A stretch of 64,000 nt of DNA from Tissierella sp. MB52-C2 (GTDB taxonomy: Bacteria > Bacillota > Clostridia > Tissierellales > Tissierellaceae): positions 124,001-188,000 of the forward strand of contig NZ_CP133261.1 in the NCBI RefSeq assembly GCF_030931715.1. Reading direction: 5' to 3'. Position 1 is the stretch's first letter; every line of letters starts with the position of its first letter. A model generated the notes under the pieces. It worked only from the letters and a program-made list of their open reading frames with translations, was not told the DNA's origin and searched no databases. Both the position numbers and the translations under genes were made by a program. Of this stretch, positions 18,064 to 27,910 are shown piece by piece.

Positions 18064-20001
18064 TTATATAACTCTTGCTACTTCAGCTGCTTCGCCTACT
18101 GCATTAAGTGCTCTACGTGCTCTTACAGCATCACCGATTATATGATGAGGAATATTATTTTTTTCACAGTATTCCACAATATCATTGGAAGCACGAGATC
18201 TTGCTCCTATGGCAATTACAACTGAATTACATGGAATTTCCTGTAGTTCTCCGGACTTTTCTATTACTACAGCATCCTCTTTGATTTCAACACACTTTGC
18301 ATCCGTTAAAGTCTTTATATCATGAGCATATATACTTTCCATTACGCATATTTTTCGTAATTGTCCAAGGTCTTTTGCCACTTGGTCTAACATTTCTACC
18401 ACAGTAATGCTACCTGCTGATTCTGCAAGATACTCTGCTACTTCTAATCCTACAAGACCACCACCAATAACTACAACCTTTCCTTTAGCAGTTGAATTTC
18501 CGCTAAGTATATCATGGGAGTTTGTTACATGACTTAAGTTACTGCCAGGAATATTTGGTTTAATTGGCTCTGAGCCTATGGCTATTATAACCTCATTAGG
18601 TGCTATTTCATCAATAACTTCTGGAGTAACAGGAGTAGATATTCTTATTTCTACACCCTCTCTTTTTGCCATTTCGCCCATAGCAATAGCCGCATCCTTC
18701 AGTTCCTCTTTTCTTGGAGCTTCACCTGCCAGTGCAAATTGCCCCCCAAGGGACTGACTAGCTTCACATACTATAGGATTATGACCTCTTCGTTTTAGAG
18801 TGATTGCAGCTTCAAGTCCTGCAACACCGCCACCTACTATTAGTACTTTTTTAGGATTAGGGGTTTTTATAAGCTTATATTCTTTTTCCCTGCCTAAAGC
18901 TGGGTTTCTTAGACAAGTAATAAATGGTGCTTCTGGATTTATGAAGCTATCATAGCAACCTTGGTTACATCCTACACATTTTACTATATTATCTACATCA
19001 CCATCTTTGGCTTTGTTACAGAATTCTGGGTCAGCTAATTGTCCACGTCCTATAACTACCATATCTGCCTTGCCACTTTCTATTATTTCATTTGCTTGCT
19101 CAGGGTCATTTATACGTCCTACTGCTATTGTAATCATTCCTGTTTCTTTTTTGATTATCTCAGCATTAGATACATTGAATCCTCTTGGTAAATCCACAGG
19201 AGGTACTTCATATTTTATAGCTGCAGATGAGAAATTTCCTCTAGATACATTAAGTACATCTACACCTGCTTTTTTAGCTAAATTACAGAATTCAATGGTC
19301 TCTTCAATGGTTATACCATCTTCTAAATTATCATCATGAGCTACAATACGAATAAACAAAGGCATATCTTCAGGTATATTGCTACGAATTGCTTCTATAC
19401 ATTCAATTAAAAATCTTACTCTATTTTCAAAGGAGCCACCATATTGGTCAGTTCTTTTGTTAAAAGCTGGGCTTAAAAATGCGTGTGGTGAGTAATTGTG
19501 TCCAGCATGAAATTCTACACAGTCAAATCCAGCATCTGCTGCACGTCTAGCAGCGTCTCCAAAGGACTTTACTATTTCTTTAATAGTTTCTATACTTGCA
19601 GCAGGAATCATTTGGTCTGATCCATACATAGGAGTATCACTAGGTACTACTATGTCATGGTTCTGGTAACTTGCTGTAGCCATTCCACCCTGCCAAAGCT
19701 GTACCCCAGATTTTCCACCTGCATCATGTATTGCATCACTAAGTTCCTTTAATTTAGGAATATATTTATCATCTCCAATTGATAGAAAATGAGCTGGAGT
19801 TGATTTGTCATGTACACCACAAACTTCAGTAAAGTTTAATCCATTTCCACCTAGGACTCTTTCCACATGGTAATCTATGATTTGCTGAGTAACATACTTA
19901 TCTGCTGTAGGCATTTTGGTTCCCATGGCTGGGAAAACTACTCTATTTTTAAGTTCCATACCTCTAATTCTTATAGGACTAAAAAGACTATTAAATTCCA
20001 T
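18064..20001 (-). CDS. Old-yellow-enzyme-type FMN/FAD/4Fe-4S NADH oxidoreductase (2,4-dienoyl-CoA reductase-like)
   Basis: At 645 residues it has the three-part layout of FadH/BaiCD-type enzymes. Residues 1-345 are an FMN TIM barrel (VQLWQGG, DCVEFHAGHNYSPHAFLSPAFNKRTD). A 4Fe-4S motif CVGCNQGC plus a later Cys lies near 342-365. Residues 380-645 carry two Rossmann motifs (VLIVGGGVAGLEAA and VVVIGGGLVGLEVAEYL) for FAD and NAD(P)H. It reduces activated C=C bonds; the substrate (enoate, dienoyl-CoA or steroid-like) is not predictable. A TetR gene lies just upstream on the same strand and is the likely regulator. Confidence 0.92.
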   Translation of the reverse strand: MEFNSLFSPIRIRGMELKNRVVFPAMGTKMPTADKYVTQQIIDYHVERVLGGNGLNFTEVCGVHDKSTPAHFLSIGDDKYIPKLKELSDAIHDAGGKSGVQLWQGGMATASYQNHDIVVPSDTPMYGSDQMIPAASIETIKEIVKSFGDAARRAADAGFDCVEFHAGHNYSPHAFLSPAFNKRTDQYGGSFENRVRFLIECIEAIRSNIPEDMPLFIRIVAHDDNLEDGITIEETIEFCNLAKKAGVDVLNVSRGNFSSAAIKYEVPPVDLPRGFNVSNAEIIKKETGMITIAVGRINDPEQANEIIESGKADMVVIGRGQLADPEFCNKAKDGDVDNIVKCVGCNQGCYDSFINPEAPFITCLRNPALGREKEYKLIKTPNPKKVLIVGGGVAGLEAAITLKRRGHNPIVCEASQSLGGQFALAGEAPRKEELKDAAIAMGEMAKREGVEIRISTPVTPEVIDEIAPNEVIIAIGSEPIKPNIPGSNLSHVTNSHDILSGNSTAKGKVVVIGGGLVGLEVAEYLAESAGSITVVEMLDQVAKDLGQLRKICVMESIYAHDIKTLTDAKCVEIKEDAVVIEKSGELQEIPCNSVVIAIGARSRASNDIVEYCEKNNIPHHIIGDAVRARRALNAVGEAAEVARVI

Positions 20002-20106
20002 AAAAAATCCTCCTTTTTTATCTAAAGATTAAGATTTTATTTTAACAACCTAATTAGATTATAAGTTATTTAACAAACTAAATCAATATGTTTCAAACAA
20101 AATGTT

Positions 20107-20694
20107 TTAATTGTCTTTATTTAACATATCTACTATATAAGTAATATACTTTAATCTTTCATCCTTGCTATGTATAATCCCTTCATCAAAGTTTTGTATG
20201 TCAAAGTGAAGCGTTGGATAGAGTAGGGAGGATAGAAAAATCATTTTCTTATATTGAAAATCAATTTGATTTTCAGTGAAAAAACTTGATAATATCTTAT
20301 CCAATTTTGCATTCATAGTATCGGTTACTTCAATTATTTTAGCATCTATATCACTAGAATCTTTTTTATCTTTAGCTTCTTTTAAAATCACAAGAACTCC
20401 TGGATATTGCAATGTGTATTCCATTATTTCATTTGCACAAAGAATAATCTTCTCCTTATCATCATATTGATTATTATCCAATATGGAATAGGCAGAGATT
20501 GTATTATCTATATAAAAATCTTTTACTAGGCGTAGCATTTCATCTTTAGTACGAAAATAATAGTTTATGGCACTTACGTTTACATCTGCTTCCTTGGCTA
20601 TGGTTCTTATGGGAACATTGAAGGTACCAGTTTTTCCAATAAGGTACAGGGTTTTATCTAAAATTTTTTCTTCAGTACTTGTTAAATCTCTCAT
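20107..20694 (-). CDS. TetR/AcrR-family transcriptional regulator
   Basis: The protein has 195 residues. The N-terminal helix-turn-helix (VPIRTIAKEADVNVSAINYYFRTKDEML, residues 20-50) is typical. The C-terminal ligand domain is unspecific. It stands 105 bp upstream of the flavin oxidoreductase gene, same strand, probably controlling it and itself. AGGAGG lies before the ATG. Confidence 0.9.
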   Translation of the reverse strand: MRDLTSTEEKILDKTLYLIGKTGTFNVPIRTIAKEADVNVSAINYYFRTKDEMLRLVKDFYIDNTISAYSILDNNQYDDKEKIILCANEIMEYTLQYPGVLVILKEAKDKKDSSDIDAKIIEVTDTMNAKLDKILSSFFTENQIDFQYKKMIFLSSLLYPTLHFDIQNFDEGIIHSKDERLKYITYIVDMLNKDN

Positions 20695-20788
20695 TTTGTC
20701 CTCCTATTATATAAGTCCTAATTTTTATTTTAACATAAGGGTTATTGCTATTATATCAAAAAACAAAAATAGTAAATATATAGGATCT

Positions 20789-20822
20789 AATAATCCACCT
20801 AAGAATTCTTAGGTGGATTATT
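20789..20822. terminator. 34-bp perfect palindrome between the betaine operon and the TetR gene
   Basis: AATAATCCACCTAAGAA and its exact reverse complement (20806-20822) abut with no loop. On the minus strand it follows the end of the betaine ATPase gene by about 17 nt and has a T-rich tail, so it is most likely that operon's terminator. Confidence 0.75.
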
Positions 20823-20838
20823 GGATGTAGTTATAAAA

Positions 20839-22026
20839 TTATATCATAGAAGATAAAACATGAACCTTTGATACGATTCCTTTAAGACTGCCATCATTGA
20901 CAACTGCTATGGGAAATCTAGTTTCTACTGCCATTTCCATTATATCGGTTAATAATACATCTGGAGATGTAGTTTGTATATCCTTTATTAATACATTGGA
21001 TATACTTAAATTTTCTCTATTGGCTCTAATGGCATCATCAATAGTAATTATACCTTCTAACTTCATTTTCTCTGCCACTACATAGGCACTAGATACTCCA
21101 TTTTTCCTCATAGTATTTATGGCATAATTAGGAGTATCCTTTAGCCTAACTATACTATTTGGTGTAATCATTACATTTTTAACACTTATAACTTGAGTCT
21201 TATCTGCACTATCAATAAATTGCCTTACATAATCATCTTTAGGATTTTCACTCATATTCTCTGGAGTGTCAACCTGAACCACTTCTCCATCTCGCATTAT
21301 GGCTACTTTATCTCCTAATTTAAAAGCTTCATCTATATCATGGGTAATAAATACTACAGTTTTTTCCAGCTTTCTCTGAATAGTTAATAATTCAAATTGC
21401 ATATCTTTTCTAACTAAAGGGTCCAGAGCTGAAAATGGTTCATCCATCAAAAGAATTTCAGGATCGTTGGCAAGAGCCCTGGCTATTCCAACCCTTTGTT
21501 TCATTCCACCTGAAAGGCTAGATATAGGTTCGTTTTCTAATCCTTCAAGCCCTACCATATTTATCATTTCCCTAGCTTTTTTCTGTCGGGCTTCTTTAGT
21601 GATACCCTTTACTTCAAGGCCGTATTCCACATTACCTATTATATCTCTATGAGACATTAGCCCAAAGTTCTGAAAAACCATAGAAATTTTATTTCTTCTA
21701 TAGTCAGCCAATGACTTTTTATCTAATTTATTTATATCCTTACCTTCATATAGAATAGTACCAGATGTTGGCTTATTTAATCTATTGAAACATCTAACTA
21801 AAGTAGATTTACCAGAACCAGATAATCCTATGATTACAAATATTTCTCCCCTTTTTATATCCATTGATACGTTCCAAAGGGCTGTAGTCACTTTAGTTTT
21901 TTCATATACAGTATCTTTATCTAATCCAGATTTTTTTAGTTTGATTGCAGTGTTCCTATCTGAACCATATAATTTAGAAACATTTCTTACACTTAAAATA
22001 TTATTAATGAGAATCCACCTCCCCAT
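20839..22026 (-). CDS. opuAA: Glycine betaine/proline ABC transporter ATP-binding protein with CBS domains
   Basis: The 395-residue protein has an ABC domain (Walker A IGLSGSGKST, signature LSGGMKQRVGIARAL, Walker B LLMDEPFSALDP) followed from about residue 275 by two CBS repeats. This is the layout of OpuA/ProV ATPases that gate transport by ionic strength. The in-frame ATG at 22026 overlaps the ribosome binding sequence GGGGAGGTGG. The position best spaced from that site is an ATT codon at 22008, so the true start may be non-canonical. The gene overlaps the permease gene end by 23 nt, indicating coupling. Confidence 0.93.
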   Translation of the reverse strand: MGRWILINNILSVRNVSKLYGSDRNTAIKLKKSGLDKDTVYEKTKVTTALWNVSMDIKRGEIFVIIGLSGSGKSTLVRCFNRLNKPTSGTILYEGKDINKLDKKSLADYRRNKISMVFQNFGLMSHRDIIGNVEYGLEVKGITKEARQKKAREMINMVGLEGLENEPISSLSGGMKQRVGIARALANDPEILLMDEPFSALDPLVRKDMQFELLTIQRKLEKTVVFITHDIDEAFKLGDKVAIMRDGEVVQVDTPENMSENPKDDYVRQFIDSADKTQVISVKNVMITPNSIVRLKDTPNYAINTMRKNGVSSAYVVAEKMKLEGIITIDDAIRANRENLSISNVLIKDIQTTSPDVLLTDIMEMAVETRFPIAVVNDGSLKGIVSKVHVLSSMI

Positions 22027-22873
22027 TTTTGACTAATCCTTGAGTTATTCTATCTAAAAGTACAGCTATGATTACAACTGCCGTTCCAGATATTAACCCC
22101 CTACCGATTTCTACACGGTTAACACTTATGAGGACTTCCATACCGAGCCCGGTGGCACCAATCATAGATGTAGTAACTACCATTGCCATGGCCATCATTA
22201 AAGTCTGATTTACGCCAGTCATTATAGTAGGCATGGCTTGAGGTATTTGTACTTTGATTAAAGATTGTAATCTAGTTGAGCCAAAGGAAATAGATGCTTC
22301 AACTATTTCTTGATCAATTTGTCTTATACCATGGTTAGTAAGACGAATAACTGGAACAATGGCATAAATAGTAGTAGCTATTACAGCTGGTGGTTTACCT
22401 AATCCAAAGAATAATAAGGCTGGAATAAGATAAACGAACACAGGCATAGTTTGCATAGTATCTAAAATGGGTCTAATTATTTTGTCTGCTCTATCACTGG
22501 TAGATATTAAAATTCCCAAAGGAAATCCCAATACTAATGACATGATAACTGAGGCAATGACTATTGCCAATGTTTCATTCATAAGATTCCATAATCCTAA
22601 GGAACCTACTAAAAATAATAGAGAACCATATAAAATTCCTTTACTTAATTTTTTACTTATTCTCCAGATAACGAAGAATACAAGTAAGATTGAAACAATC
22701 CATGGAATAGAATTTAATATAGATTGTATAAAATTTACGAAATAGATTAAAAAAGACCTAATACCTCCGAAAAAACTATCATATCTAACACTAAAGTCTC
22801 TTACATATTTATCAATAGTACTAGTATTAACTGGGATTTGGAAGGGGAAATTAAATAACCAATCAAAATTCAT
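22004..22873 (-). CDS. opuAB: Glycine betaine/proline ABC transporter permease
   Basis: This 289-residue permease has about six membrane segments. The central region contains LDTMQTMPVFVYLIPALLFFGLGKPPAVIAT and the EAA-type loop VEASISFGSTRLQSLIKVQIPQA, typical of OpuAB/ProW. It sits between the binding protein (11 bp upstream) and ATPase genes and forms the membrane channel of the osmolyte importer. Confidence 0.94.
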   Translation of the reverse strand: MNFDWLFNFPFQIPVNTSTIDKYVRDFSVRYDSFFGGIRSFLIYFVNFIQSILNSIPWIVSILLVFFVIWRISKKLSKGILYGSLLFLVGSLGLWNLMNETLAIVIASVIMSLVLGFPLGILISTSDRADKIIRPILDTMQTMPVFVYLIPALLFFGLGKPPAVIATTIYAIVPVIRLTNHGIRQIDQEIVEASISFGSTRLQSLIKVQIPQAMPTIMTGVNQTLMMAMAMVVTTSMIGATGLGMEVLISVNRVEIGRGLISGTAVVIIAVLLDRITQGLVKNGEVDSH

Positions 22874-22884
22874 ATAATCTCCTC

Positions 22885-23880
22885 CTAGTTTAAATAATTT
22901 CTCATAATCTGAGCATTTTCACTATCTAACCATTCATCTAACAAATAATCATTTTCCTTTAAGAACCATTCTGCTGTTTTTTCATAATCAGCATTTGTAT
23001 CCTGCATATAAGCCAAGGCTTCAGAAGTCAATTTAGAAGATGTTTTGTAATTACTTAAAAAGTCAGCAATCTCTTTATTAGATTCATGGAATTTATTACT
23101 CATTCCTATGGTCACTGTTACTGATGGTAATTCAGTTTTGCCTTCTTTATAAGTTGATTCATCATAGGGTTTATCTTCCAATAAAACAAAATCATATTTT
23201 CCCATTAACCAAGTTGGTTCCCAATAATATGCAACTATAGGTTCTCCTTTGTCATATGCAGAAGTAAGGGCAGCTGCTAAGGCAGCATCTGAGCCTGGTC
23301 TAAAGTATATAAAGTTTTCATCTAAACCATAATTAAGATACTTATTATGGACTATTTCATCTACTTCCCATCCAGGGATAGCACCATAAATTCTTCCCAT
23401 TTCCTTATTTTCATCATCAGAAAATATATTAGAATAATCTTTTAGTTCCCATACATATTTTAAATCAGGGGCTAAGGCTTCTATTCCTCTATCACTATCT
23501 CCTTCGATTACATATTTTGGAACATATAATCCCTGATAATTATCATCAAAGTTTACACCTAATTCTTTTATTCTGCCTTCTTCTAAGTCCTGATCATAAG
23601 TTGCCAAGTTATCTGTCCAAATTTCCATATGCACATCAATTTCTCCTTTTAGAAGACCTTCATGTAATACTGTTGTAGAACCAGGTACCTCCCTCCAGGT
23701 ATAACCATAAACTTTCTCCGCAATTAATCCAGCAACTGCATTATGAAACTTATTACTATCCCATCCTGCATCTGCAAATGCGATTTCCTTATCTGTACTC
23801 ATAGCTGTGTCAGGACCACAACCAGTAGTAACGCTGATTATTAACACAATGAGTATTAATAATCTCATAAACCTTTTCAT
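22885..23880 (-). CDS. opuAC: Glycine betaine-binding lipoprotein
   Basis: The 331-residue product starts with a lipoprotein signal ending in VTTGC. The mature part is an OpuAC-type domain (FADAGWDSNKFHNAVAGLIAEKVYG; PGSDAALAAALTSAYDKGEPIVAYYWEPTW), with several Trp residues in positions that form the aromatic cage for quaternary amines in this family. It is the first gene of the operon, behind AGGAGTG. Confidence 0.94.
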   Translation of the reverse strand: MKRFMRLLILIVLIISVTTGCGPDTAMSTDKEIAFADAGWDSNKFHNAVAGLIAEKVYGYTWREVPGSTTVLHEGLLKGEIDVHMEIWTDNLATYDQDLEEGRIKELGVNFDDNYQGLYVPKYVIEGDSDRGIEALAPDLKYVWELKDYSNIFSDDENKEMGRIYGAIPGWEVDEIVHNKYLNYGLDENFIYFRPGSDAALAAALTSAYDKGEPIVAYYWEPTWLMGKYDFVLLEDKPYDESTYKEGKTELPSVTVTIGMSNKFHESNKEIADFLSNYKTSSKLTSEALAYMQDTNADYEKTAEWFLKENDYLLDEWLDSENAQIMRNYLN

Positions 23881-24034
23881 TTTTACACACTCCTTTTTTA
23901 ATTCGTGTTTATTTTATGGTAACATCATTCCTATAAACCTGTCAAATTACACATTCCTAAAAAGGGGGTCAGGAAATTGGTCTAAGGTATAGTATATCAA
24001 TGTCTAGAAAGATTCTAAAAAAAAATTATTTTTG

Positions 24035-24063
24035 TTGTATATTTTGTGCAAATCTGATATAAT
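24035..24063 (+). promoter_or_regulatory. Sigma-A-type promoter
   Basis: TTGTAT (24035-24040), a 17-nt spacer and TATAAT (24058-24063) lie about 135 bp upstream of the small zinc-ribbon gene. Confidence 0.5.
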
Positions 24064-24197
24064 GTTTAGCCATTATAATAAAATGAAATAAGAAGTCTTT
24101 AAGTTTAATTAGATTAAATATAACTTGTAAATCATTTTTATATATAGTACAATTGTGAACATAGGTTCTTAGATTAAATTATATAGTTGGTGATAAA

Positions 24198-24425
24198 ATG
24201 AGTGAACAAAAAGATATGTTTAGTATTATAAATATAAATAATAAAAATCCAGATATAGATATTCCAAAGGGAGTAAAATTAAAACCTAAGGAATTATGGT
24301 GTCCGTATTGCTCTAAGCCAGTAATATTCATAAGAGATAAGGAAATGGGTGTAAGAAAGTGTCCTTATTGTAAGGTGAGTGATAGAGACTACAGTGTAAA
24401 AAAGATAAATAAGAAATGGCTATAA
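24198..24425 (+). CDS. Small protein with two CPYC zinc-ribbon knuckles
   Basis: A 75-residue protein in which LWCPYCSKPVIF (near 34-45) and KCPYCKVSDRDY (near 54-65) supply four Cys, as in zinc ribbons. The first 30 residues are polar and the tail is lysine-rich. The start is an ATG after GGTGAT. It ends at a strong terminator, so it is its own unit. Function is unknown. Confidence 0.75.
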   Translation: MSEQKDMFSIININNKNPDIDIPKGVKLKPKELWCPYCSKPVIFIRDKEMGVRKCPYCKVSDRDYSVKKINKKWL

Positions 24426-24459
24426 AACCCTTCATCTAGTAGAGATGAGGGGTTTTTTT
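24426..24459 (+). terminator. Intrinsic terminator after the zinc-ribbon gene
   Basis: AACCCTTCATCT pairs with AGATGAGGGGTT (one G-T), then seven T. Confidence 0.92.
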
Positions 24460-24537
24460 GAGAAAATTGTTGTTTTAAGAAGGAGTTTTGATAAATATGT
24501 AGAATATACTATATATATGACAATATATAATGAAGGG

Positions 24538-24900
24538 GTGAGGATTATTCAAAAAAGAAACATTGGATTAGCAATTATATTTACAATTCTTACTTGTGGG
24601 TTGTATGGAATTTATTGGTTTATAAGTATTACAGATGAAGCTAGCAATTTAAGCGGAGATAACTCCATGTCTGGCGGTATGGCTTTTTTACTTACAGTAG
24701 TCACTTGTGGAATTTATTTCTTTTTTTGGAGTTATAAAATAGGAAAGATCATGTGTCAAGCCCAAGACCGTGCAGGTATGATGCCTAATGATAACTCGAT
24801 TTTATATTTAATATTGGCTTTTTTACAATTAAGTATAGTTTCGTGTTGCATAATTCAGTCAGATATTAATAACATAATCGACAGAAATTATGGTTTCTAA
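24538..24900 (+). CDS. DUF4234 membrane protein
   Basis: The frame is open from 24445, but that overlaps the preceding terminator. The homologous part begins at KRNIGLAIIFTILTCGLYGIYW, a DUF4234 signature, with about three membrane segments and a repeated TCGxY motif (TCGLYGIYW and TCGIYFFFW). The GTG at 24538 is listed, yet the Shine-Dalgarno-like AAGGGGTGAGG overlaps it and best serves an ATT codon at 24544 or 24547. It overlaps the next gene by 11 nt. Function is unknown; such proteins often accompany DUF2752 genes. Confidence 0.75.
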   Translation: MRIIQKRNIGLAIIFTILTCGLYGIYWFISITDEASNLSGDNSMSGGMAFLLTVVTCGIYFFFWSYKIGKIMCQAQDRAGMMPNDNSILYLILAFLQLSIVSCCIIQSDINNIIDRNYGF

Positions 24901-25270
24901 AAAAGAATTAAAGATAATTTCTTTGGCAGGTCTAATACTGGCGATATATGTTTATTTTTCTGATTATACAAATGGACCGATATTACCTTGTATTTTTAAT
25001 AAAATTACAAAGCTATATTGTCCTGGTTGTGGAATGACAAGAGCAATTAATTCTATTTTAAGATTAAGATTTTATCAAGCATTGAGATTTAACAGCCTAA
25101 TATTTATAATTCCACCGTTGATGGTATTGTATTTTTTAACTTATAAAAAATATAAAAATTTTGGAAAAATACTGATTGTATTGATGATAATAATATCTTT
25201 AGGATATGGTATATTGAGAAATATACCTAGTTTTGGTTTTTTAGCTCCAACTATAGTATGGAAGCTCTAG
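24890..25270 (+). CDS. DUF2752 membrane protein
   Basis: The 126-residue protein has three membrane segments and the family hallmark CPGCGMTRA near residues 44-52, with a further Cys upstream. It starts inside the end of the DUF4234 gene, so the two are coupled. The role of the family is not known. Confidence 0.85.
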   Translation: MVSKKELKIISLAGLILAIYVYFSDYTNGPILPCIFNKITKLYCPGCGMTRAINSILRLRFYQALRFNSLIFIIPPLMVLYFLTYKKYKNFGKILIVLMIIISLGYGILRNIPSFGFLAPTIVWKL

Positions 25271-25355
25271 AACCGCTCAGAAACTAATTGGGACAAGTAG
25301 AATAATTTGGTATATAATGGTTATTAACTTAAGTTTTTCCACAGGAGGTATAAAG

Positions 25356-27833
25356 ATGTTAAAGTTTATTAAGAGAAATAACAAGCAAGAGAAGCTTCAA
25401 CCTGTCGAAAAAGAAAATCAGGGGAATATAGTGGAGTTTTCTAAAGATACAATGATCTTAAAAAAAAATCAGCAGAATATAGTTGAAAGATTGGCAATGA
25501 AAATAGATGAGACAGCTTTTGCTACAGACAACTTAATTAAGATTACATATGATTTAGCAGATCATGTTGAAGTTCAGATGGATTCTATAAGCAATGTTGT
25601 GAATGAAATGGGAACTTATTCTGCATTGGCAGAGGAAGTCTTTGCTAATACAGAAAACTCAAGGCAAATTGCTGCAACTACACTAGAGATTGCCCATTCT
25701 GGAAATGCAGCAGTGACTAATTCCATCAATGCGATGAATGAAATTCAGCAATCGGTCATCTATGCTAAAGAAGTAGTGAATAGTTTAAATAGGAAGTCAG
25801 AGCATATAGATGAAATGTTAAAGGTAATAAACAATATCTCATATAATACTAATCTATTGGCACTTAATGCAAGTATAGAAGCTGCTCGAGCAGGAGATGC
25901 TGGGCGTGGCTTCGCTGTTGTAGCAAACGAAGTAAAAAAGCTTGCAGATAACAGTGCTGATTCTGCTAGTCAGATAGCCAAAACAATACAAGAAATAAAT
26001 GAAGAAATTAAAAATACCATAAAGGCAATGGACGATAGTATGTTGAAGATACAAGAAGGGACAGAAATTGCCAACAATACAATGGTGGTTTTCAATGAGA
26101 TAATAGATAGTGTAAATGTTACATCAAAGGTAACAGAAGAAATTAACGAGGCAATAGCTAAACAAACTGCCAGTTTAGAAAGTGTGATAAATTCTACTGT
26201 GGATATGACTGATACTTCAAACAAGGTTACATCTTTAGTAGATATTGCATCTTTAAATACTCAATATACTAAAACTTCTTTAAATATATTGGGAGAAGTA
26301 TCTAAGGATTTATGCAGTATATCTAATAAATTACTAGAAGAGATAGAGACAGTTGATTTCACTGAAAATGCTTTAAATATTAGTATCAATTCTAAGCCCA
26401 TAGAATTCGATCCTCAGTTAGCACACGATCAGGAGAGTGCTCAAGTTTTAGTCAATATCTATGGTTCACTTCTATATATAGGATCAACAGGGGAAATTTC
26501 TCCTGGAGTGGCTAAGGGTTGGTATGTTGAAGACGATGGCGTTACATGGGTATTTAGCCTGAGAAAAGGAGCAAAGTTTCATAATGGAAGGGAAATCGTA
26601 GCGGATGATGTGAAATATTCTTATGAAAGGATGTTAAGTCCAAAACTTAAATCTCCTAATACTTGGTTCCTAGAACATATAGAAGGAGCAAGTGAATATA
26701 TAAATGGTAGAGCAAGTGAAGTAACTGGTATTAAAGTAATAGATAGATACAGATTATCAATTAAGCTAATCAATCCATATAGTGGCTTTTTATTAAACTT
26801 AGGTCAATTTAGTACTTGTATATTGGCCAAAGAAGATGTGGAAAAAGGTAAATTAACAGGTTGTGGACCATATACTTTTAGAGAAATAACAGATGAATAT
26901 TGTACTCTTGTTGCCTTTGAAGATTACTACGGAGGAATACCTTATCAGGAAAAAATAATAGTAAATTATAGAAACGATAATATTGTTGAAGAATTCATAG
27001 AAGGAAAATATGATTTGATTGCAGCCAATAGTAAGGAAGAATTCAATAAGGTAAAAAACACGGACAATATAAATATCTACTTATCAGATGTTTTAGGAAC
27101 CTATTATTTAGGATTTAATATGGAAAGCAACTCAATATTTGCAAAGAGTAAAGAGGCTAGGCAAGCATTGGGCATGGGCATAAATAAAAAGCAAATAATA
27201 GATGATATACTGGGAGAATTGGGAGAAGAAGCAAAGAGTGTAATTCCAGCAAGAATAGTTGATAATAGTTATCTACCGAAGGTATCTTACAATCCTTCTA
27301 AGGCAAGGGATATATTGAAAAAAGAAGGGGAATATGGTTCTGGAAAAACTATAAAAATAATAATAAGAGATGAGCCAGAAGATACTGTATTTTATAGAAT
27401 GAGTCAATATATTTTAAAAGATTTAGATGAATTGGGAATTAAATACGAGGTAAAAAAGGCAGAGGTGAAAGATTACTATACATCATCAATCCTTTCAAAC
27501 TGTGATATATTAGTTGGTAGATGGATTGCAGATACAGGAGATCCAGATAATTACTTACAGCCTTCTTTTAATTATAATAATCCAACCAACTTTACAAGAT
27601 ATAATAATCTTCAAGTTATGGAATTAATGGATAAGGCAAAGCAAATAATAAATCCTAATAAGAAAATAGAGGTATATAAAGAGATACAAAATATTATTAT
27701 GGAAGATTCACCATGGATACCTATTTTTCATCCAAAGATAGCATTAGTTTCAAGAAAAAATATAGCTGGAGCTAGGATGAGTCCCCTAGGTATAACAAAC
27801 TATGAAGATATTTTAATGGAATCAAATAATTAA
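25356..27833 (+). CDS. Soluble methyl-accepting signalling domain fused to a family-5 solute-binding domain
   Basis: CAGGAGG before the ATG at 25356 decides the start over the upstream frame (25317). The product is 825 residues with no signal peptide and no membrane segment. Residues about 30-310 are a chemoreceptor cytoplasmic coiled coil with the conserved tip [20 protein letters not shown]. No HAMP is seen. From about residue 335 to the end is an SBP_bac_5 (oligopeptide/nickel-binding type) domain: [44 protein letters not shown], and near the end [19 protein letters not shown]. It should act in the cytoplasm, coupling binding of an intracellular solute to CheA/CheW. A terminator follows. 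Confidence 0.87.
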   Translation: MLKFIKRNNKQEKLQPVEKENQGNIVEFSKDTMILKKNQQNIVERLAMKIDETAFATDNLIKITYDLADHVEVQMDSISNVVNEMGTYSALAEEVFANTENSRQIAATTLEIAHSGNAAVTNSINAMNEIQQSVIYAKEVVNSLNRKSEHIDEMLKVINNISYNTNLLALNASIEAARAGDAGRGFAVVANEVKKLADNSADSASQIAKTIQEINEEIKNTIKAMDDSMLKIQEGTEIANNTMVVFNEIIDSVNVTSKVTEEINEAIAKQTASLESVINSTVDMTDTSNKVTSLVDIASLNTQYTKTSLNILGEVSKDLCSISNKLLEEIETVDFTENALNISINSKPIEFDPQLAHDQESAQVLVNIYGSLLYIGSTGEISPGVAKGWYVEDDGVTWVFSLRKGAKFHNGREIVADDVKYSYERMLSPKLKSPNTWFLEHIEGASEYINGRASEVTGIKVIDRYRLSIKLINPYSGFLLNLGQFSTCILAKEDVEKGKLTGCGPYTFREITDEYCTLVAFEDYYGGIPYQEKIIVNYRNDNIVEEFIEGKYDLIAANSKEEFNKVKNTDNINIYLSDVLGTYYLGFNMESNSIFAKSKEARQALGMGINKKQIIDDILGELGEEAKSVIPARIVDNSYLPKVSYNPSKARDILKKEGEYGSGKTIKIIIRDEPEDTVFYRMSQYILKDLDELGIKYEVKKAEVKDYYTSSILSNCDILVGRWIADTGDPDNYLQPSFNYNNPTNFTRYNNLQVMELMDKAKQIINPNKKIEVYKEIQNIIMEDSPWIPIFHPKIALVSRKNIAGARMSPLGITNYEDILMESNN

Positions 27834-27839
27834 GATAAA

Positions 27840-27864
27840 GGCACCCTATTAAGGGTGTCTTTTG
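27840..27864 (+). terminator. Intrinsic terminator
   Basis: Stem GGCACCCT/AGGGTGTC and a TTTT tail after the chemotaxis fusion gene. Confidence 0.75.
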
Positions 27865-27910
27865 GTATAATAAATATTATATGATTTTAAAAAGATAAGA
27901 GGAAAATAAT

